Shown: positions 59,328-64,000 of the stretch, in pieces
How positions within the stretch are numbered: position 1 is the stretch's first letter
How the letters are laid out: each line of letters starts with the position of its first letter
NCBI GenBank assembly: GCA_027485575.1
Contig: JAIXQU010000051.1
Span: forward strand, 1 to 64,000
Source of the DNA: Cytophagaceae bacterium
Lineage (GTDB): Bacteria; Bacteroidota; Bacteroidia; Cytophagales; Flexibacteraceae
Direction: 5' to 3'
Length of the DNA: 64,000 nt
Notes under the pieces: generated by a model
Told to the model about the DNA's origin: nothing
The model's input: the letters and a program-made list of their open reading frames with translations, nothing else
Databases searched by the model: none
Program-made: the position numbers and the translations under genes

Positions 59328-60653
59328 ATGGACAAAGACAAAATCGTCGCCGCACTTGACATTGGCACCACCAAAATCTGCGCCATCGTTGGCCGCATGA
59401 ACCAGCATGGTCGCCTGGAAATTCTCGGTATGGGTCGTTGCAACTCCGAAGGGGTTACACGTGGCCTGATCACCAACATTGAAAAAACCACACAAGGAAT
59501 TTTGAAAGCCCTTGAAGATGCTTCCCAGCAATCAATGGTTGACATTAAAGTGGTCAATGTAGGTATTGCAGGTCAATACATTAAAAGTTCTACCCACAAA
59601 GGCAGCATCATGCGGGACAACCCCCAGGATATGATTGGTGTGGAAGATGTGGAACGCCTGACCAATGACATGTATAAACTGGTTATGCCTCCCGGTGTGC
59701 AGATTATTCATGTGATGCCTCAGGACTATATTGTGGACAATGAATATGGCATTAAAGACCCCGTGGGTATGGTGGGCTCTCGTTTAGAGGCTGATTTCCA
59801 TGTCATTGCGGCCAGAACCGATGCCGTCAGTAACATTTTGCGCTCTGTCCATAAGGCCAATCTGGAAATTGAAAACATTGTTCTTGAGCCTATTGCAAGT
59901 TCTATGGCGGTACTTATGCCAGAGGAAAAAGAAGCAGGTGTCGTTTTGGTTGATATTGGTGGGGGAACAACTGACATTGCCATGTTCTATGAGGGAATTA
60001 TCAGGCATACAGCAGTCATTCCATTTGGTGGTTCGATAGTGACAAACGATATCAAACAAGGTTGCATGCTGCTTCCTCAGGATGCTGAAAAACTGAAGAT
60101 TAAGTTTGGATATGCCTTGGCTTCTCAAGCGGCAAACAATCAGATTGTCTCCATTCCAGGCTTGAAAAACCGACCGGCAAAAGAGATTTCGGTTAAAAAC
60201 CTTTCCTACATCATCGAGGCCAGGATGGAGGAAATTATCGACATCGTTTTTGCTGAAATCGTTTCTTCAAAATTTGTGGATAAAATGAGTCAGGGGGTTG
60301 TTTTAACAGGTGGAGGCGCCCAGTTAAATGCATTAAAAGAACTTTTTGAAATGCGAACCGGTTTGGAATGCCGATTGGGTTATCCGACGGAACACCTGGG
60401 TAAAAGCAAATTGGAGGCCATGAAAAATCCGATGTTTTCAACAGCCTTGGGTCTGGTTATGGCAGGTTTCAAAAGTGTGGATGAGCGTGAAAATCAGTAC
60501 AATCTGGTTAGAAAGCAAAATCACATCAAACCAATAGGCAACCCAAAACCTGAGCCAAAAACGGAAAAAAGGTCTCCGGCAGACTTGCTTTCCAACCTTT
60601 TTGTCAAAGTCAGAGAGCATTTGTATGACGATATTAAATCGAATGATTATTAA
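59328..60653 (+). CDS. ftsA: cell division protein FtsA
   Basis: KIVAALDIGTTKICAIVGRM; VVLVDIGGGTTDIAMFYEG; VVLTGGGAQLNALKELFE. Confidence 0.97.
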   Translation: MDKDKIVAALDIGTTKICAIVGRMNQHGRLEILGMGRCNSEGVTRGLITNIEKTTQGILKALEDASQQSMVDIKVVNVGIAGQYIKSSTHKGSIMRDNPQDMIGVEDVERLTNDMYKLVMPPGVQIIHVMPQDYIVDNEYGIKDPVGMVGSRLEADFHVIAARTDAVSNILRSVHKANLEIENIVLEPIASSMAVLMPEEKEAGVVLVDIGGGTTDIAMFYEGIIRHTAVIPFGGSIVTNDIKQGCMLLPQDAEKLKIKFGYALASQAANNQIVSIPGLKNRPAKEISVKNLSYIIEARMEEIIDIVFAEIVSSKFVDKMSQGVVLTGGGAQLNALKELFEMRTGLECRLGYPTEHLGKSKLEAMKNPMFSTALGLVMAGFKSVDERENQYNLVRKQNHIKPIGNPKPEPKTEKRSPADLLSNLFVKVREHLYDDIKSNDY

Positions 60654-60810
60654 TAGAGTTCAGAGTTTTAAGTAAAAAAATCAAAAGGAATCAGGATTTA
60701 GGAATCAATAACCAGGAAAAAAGCCAGGAAAAAAACCTCCTTTAGTTGACATTTTAATAGATAAAAATATACCAGGAAACGAAAATAAAAAATCAAAAAC
60801 AACGCTGAGC

Positions 60811-60850
60811 CAGCTCCCTCTTCTTCGGGGAGGGTTGGGGTGAGGCCTCT
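60811..60850. repeat. REP-like GC-rich palindromic element
   Basis: CAGCTCCCTCTTCTTCGGGGAGGGTTGGGGTGAGG in an otherwise AT-rich ftsA-ftsZ spacer. Confidence 0.55.
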
Positions 60851-60876
60851 AATTCAATCAAAATCAATAAAATACT

Positions 60877-62538
60877 ATGGAAAAAGAAGAAAGAGCGTAT
60901 TCATTTGATCTTACAGTACAGCCGAGATCAATCATCAAAGTAGTAGGTGTAGGTGGCGGAGGAAGCAATGCCGTAAACTACATGTTCAACCAGGGCTTCC
61001 GGAATGTGGAGTTTGTCGTTTGCAATACCGATGCACAAGCCCTGAAAACCAGTCCTGTACCGAGTAAAATTCAGCTTGGCGGCACCTTTTTGGGAGGCTT
61101 GGGCGCTGGTTCCATTCCAGAAAACGGAAGGGAAGCGGCTGTAATCAGTGAGGAATCGATCAAAGAAATGTTGGACGATGGCACCAAAATGGTGTTTATC
61201 ACGGCAGGCATGGGTGGTGGCACAGGTACAGGTGCTGCCCCGGTTATTGCCAAAGTAGCCAAAGATTTAGGCATTCTTACCATTGGCATTATCACCAAAC
61301 CTTTCCGGTTTGAAGGTCCAAGGAAAAATGCAGCGGCAGAAAAAGGCACAGTAGAAATGCGCCAGTACTGCGATACCGTTATCGAAATCATGAACGACAG
61401 AATTGGTGAACTTTTCAAAGGATTCACAATGACGCAGGCTTTTGCCCAGGCCGATCATGTGCTTTCTACTTCAGCCAAAAGTTTGTCAGAAATCATCACC
61501 GTTCCTGGTGATATCAATGTGGATTTCAAGGACATTGAAACTACAATGAAAAATTCTGGTTCAGCTGTGATGGGCTCGGCTGTTGCCAAAGGCGACAATC
61601 GTGCTATAAAGGCTGTGACAGAAGCAATTGCTTCACCTCTTTTAAGCAGCAACGAAATTGAAGGTGCCACTAAAGTACTTTTGGCAGTTACCTACGGCCA
61701 TGCGCCTGAACTGACCATTGACGAATTTAATGAAATTACTGATTACGTAAGTATCAGAACCGGAGGTCGTGCCGATGTTATTTTTGGAACCACAATGGAT
61801 CCTGAAATGGGCGATTCCATCCGTGTGGCAGTTGTCGCCACAGGTTTTGTGAAAGAATCCATTTTTAATGAAACCAACAATGTGGTAGAATTAACCCAAC
61901 GTTCGGGAGTTGATATCCATTTTGGCCAACCACAAAGCCCAGCACATGTGCCAGGTCCTGCAGTTGAGCCATTGCCTCCTGGTTTTGGAACGCTACCTTC
62001 TCAGCAACCTACTTACACACCGACTCAACACATCAATCCTTATGATGTGGCAGCCGATTACCAGCCAACACAAAGACCTCAGGAGCAGCATCCTAGCTAT
62101 CAGGTTCCGCAACAAAGGGAGGAAATGAGAATGCCGGAGCAACCAAAACCGGCCCAACCACAACCACCAGCCCAGCCGCAGGTTGAGCAATATCAATATG
62201 TGGATATCAATGGAAATTTTCAGTTAATGTATCAATCACCTGAAAATGTGGACAGACCACTTGACCAGGTTGACCAATTGGTTTCACAAAGACCGGATTT
62301 TGCCCAGCAAATCAGCAGAGCCGAAATTTTACGAAATTTAAGTGCACACGCAGGTCCGAAACCAAATTATGACGACCCTGATTATCTGAAAAAAAATGAA
62401 GTGCCATCCTATATGCGGAAGAATCCGAATCTTATGGTTCATAGTGTCCAATCATCTGAAAATATGTCAAAATATACCATGAACGAGAATGGTGAAATCC
62501 TTGACAACAACCGATTTCTACATCCTAAGGTAGATTGA
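60877..62538 (+). CDS. ftsZ: cell division protein FtsZ
   Basis: VGVGGGGSNAVNYMF; ITAGMGGGTGTGAAPVIAKVA tubulin signature; Q/P-rich linker. Confidence 0.98.
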   Translation: MEKEERAYSFDLTVQPRSIIKVVGVGGGGSNAVNYMFNQGFRNVEFVVCNTDAQALKTSPVPSKIQLGGTFLGGLGAGSIPENGREAAVISEESIKEMLDDGTKMVFITAGMGGGTGTGAAPVIAKVAKDLGILTIGIITKPFRFEGPRKNAAAEKGTVEMRQYCDTVIEIMNDRIGELFKGFTMTQAFAQADHVLSTSAKSLSEIITVPGDINVDFKDIETTMKNSGSAVMGSAVAKGDNRAIKAVTEAIASPLLSSNEIEGATKVLLAVTYGHAPELTIDEFNEITDYVSIRTGGRADVIFGTTMDPEMGDSIRVAVVATGFVKESIFNETNNVVELTQRSGVDIHFGQPQSPAHVPGPAVEPLPPGFGTLPSQQPTYTPTQHINPYDVAADYQPTQRPQEQHPSYQVPQQREEMRMPEQPKPAQPQPPAQPQVEQYQYVDINGNFQLMYQSPENVDRPLDQVDQLVSQRPDFAQQISRAEILRNLSAHAGPKPNYDDPDYLKKNEVPSYMRKNPNLMVHSVQSSENMSKYTMNENGEILDNNRFLHPKVD

Positions 62539-62587
62539 GGTTTAAGAAAAAGAATTAGGTTTTTTTTAGTCCATAGTTTCAATTTGC

Positions 62588-62621
62588 AAAAACCGTAGTG
62601 CCATGCGCTACGGTTTTTTTT
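62588..62621 (+). terminator. intrinsic terminator downstream of ftsZ
   Basis: AAAAACCGTAG-TGCCATGCG-CTACGGTTTTTTTT. Confidence 0.85.
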
Positions 62622-62803
62622 GTGGGGGGAGTCCAAAACTGTTTACAAAATGATTACTGTGACCTTTTTTAAAATATTCAATAATGGCTTTTGTAACCTT
62701 TTTTTTAAAAAAATATAATCAAATGAATTACCATAACTCAAAACTAAAGGCCAATTATCCAATATTTTATTAGGTTCTTGTCCCAATTACAGCCGAATAG
62801 TAA

Positions 62804-62944
62804 AATGATTTAATAGCCTTTGAGAAAGCTCTAAAATTGGATTTGACCAATTCGCAGGAAAAGGCGAAGCGTATTTATTTCACCTCAATCAAACTTAAAG
62901 CCTATATTCCAGTTAGTTTTGCATCCCGATTATTTTTGAAATGA
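62804..62944 (+). pseudogene. possible TPR-gene remnant
   Basis: Open frame without an ATG start: NDLIAFEKALKLDLTNSQEKAKRIYFTSIKLKAYIPVSFASRLFLK*; the first ~20 residues look like a TPR helix. Confidence 0.35.
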
Positions 62945-64000
62945 AAACAAAAGGTACTATTCAGAATAAAGTCAACATTGTAACCCTGGGTTGTTCTAAA
63001 AACCTGGTTGACAGCGAAAATATTTATACCCAATTGTTGGCCAATAAATTTGAGGTAGAACACGAGTCCAAAAAGGATGATGCCCAGATTGTGATTGTAA
63101 ACACTTGCGGATTTATTGACAATGCAAAGCAGGAGTCGATAGATACCATTTTGAGGTATGCAGATGCCAAACAACAGGGTTTAATTGACAAATTATATGT
63201 AACAGGCTGCTTATCTGCACGATATAAGGATGATTTGGAAAAAGAGATTCCAACTGTGGATGCCTATTTTGGAACAAGTGAATTGCCAAGATTGCTGAAG
63301 ACCCTGAAGGCAGATTATAAGCACGAGTTGGTTGGTGAAAGATTGATTACTACTCCCGCCCATTTTGCATACTTAAAAATTGCAGAAGGCTGCGACCGGC
63401 CTTGTTCTTTTTGTGCCATTCCGATAATGAGAGGAAAGCATATTTCTTTTCCGGAAGAGCAATTGGTTACGCAGGTTCAAAATTTTGTTAAAAAAGGAAC
63501 CAAAGAAATCATTCTTATTGCCCAGGATTTAACCTACTATGGGTTAGATATTTATAAGAAAAGAGGGTTGTCTGATTTATTGAGGAAAATTTCAGACGTG
63601 GAAGGTGTTGAATGGATTCGGCTTCAATACGCATATCCATCCGGATTCCCTACCGATATTTTAGATGTGATGGCAGAACGGGAAAATATTTGTAATTATT
63701 TGGATATGCCACTTCAAAGTGGTTCTGACAAAGTACTGAAGTTAATGCGGCGTGGCATTACAAGACAAAAAACAGAAGATTTGATTTCAGAAATCCGGTC
63801 AAAAGTTCCGGATATTGCCTTGCGCACCACTTTAATTGCAGGTCACCCAGGAGAAGAGGAGTCTGATTTTGAAGAAACTTTGGACTTCGTAAGCCGAATG
63901 CGTTTTGACAGACTTGGAGTTTTTACCTATTCGCATGAAGACCAGACACATGCCTTCTCGATGGAAGATAATCTGGATGATGAGGAGAAGCAAAGAAGGC
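62941..64000 (+). CDS. rimO: ribosomal protein S12 methylthiotransferase (3'-truncated by window edge)
   Basis: VNIVTLGCSKNLVDSENIYTQL; AEGCDRPCSFCAIPIMRGKHIS radical-SAM CxxxCxxC; LDMPLQSGSDKVLKLMRRG. Missing from the ORF track because no stop codon lies inside the window. Confidence 0.94.
   Translation, partial: MKTKGTIQNKVNIVTLGCSKNLVDSENIYTQLLANKFEVEHESKKDDAQIVIVNTCGFIDNAKQESIDTILRYADAKQQGLIDKLYVTGCLSARYKDDLEKEIPTVDAYFGTSELPRLLKTLKADYKHELVGERLITTPAHFAYLKIAEGCDRPCSFCAIPIMRGKHISFPEEQLVTQVQNFVKKGTKEIILIAQDLTYYGLDIYKKRGLSDLLRKISDVEGVEWIRLQYAYPSGFPTDILDVMAERENICNYLDMPLQSGSDKVLKLMRRGITRQKTEDLISEIRSKVPDIALRTTLIAGHPGEEESDFEETLDFVSRMRFDRLGVFTYSHEDQTHAFSMEDNLDDEEKQRR

Noticed and set aside
62650-62720. 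Imperfect direct repeat TGTGACCTTTTTT / TGTAACCTTTTTTTT downstream of ftsZ
   Set aside because: Two short T-rich copies only; compatible with low-complexity drift and not CRISPR-like.
1-64000. CRISPR arrays, prophage, IS elements, restriction or other defence genes
   Set aside because: No regularly spaced repeats, transposase, integrase, nuclease/methylase or phage structural signatures were seen in any ORF of the window.

Overview
The window is a 64 kb stretch of a Bacteroidota-type chromosome (moderately AT-rich, densely coding). No phage, IS element, CRISPR array or rRNA was recognised. In order it contains: the 3' part of rpoC; DUF3467, pdhA and a TPR gene; a divergent MaoC/pth pair; a membrane protein and an orphan COX3; mnmD; an OstA-like gene; infC-rpmI-rplT; a SiaB/SiaC-like pair; a cbb3 oxidase locus (ccoS, missed by the ORF track, then ccoNO-ccoQ-ccoP); a desaturase; dnaE; a tRNA-Arg(TCG); kdsB; a menE-like gene; a LytTR regulator; isoaspartyl peptidase; an MtfA-like peptidase; a phenylacetate operon (paaE-A-B-C-D-G-H); a polysaccharide ABC-export and glycosyltransferase locus; dsbD; an M16 peptidase; the dcw cluster from mraZ to ftsZ; and the 5' part of rimO. 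I found no clear new multigene system. The strongest non-routine signals are: (i) a decayed, mostly synonymously diverged second copy of the dnaE 3' end, with a DUF2442 gene and a truncated DUF4160 remnant between the two copies; (ii) a perfect 20-bp palindrome lying across a near-ideal Bacteroidota promoter in front of paaE; (iii) an intrinsic-terminator-like hairpin inside the signal-peptide codons of the OstA-like gene just after rplT; (iv) a 10-bp-phased MraZ-box array upstream of mraZ; (v) an FNR-like dyad upstream of ccoS. All calls come from reading the sequence; no database searches were run.
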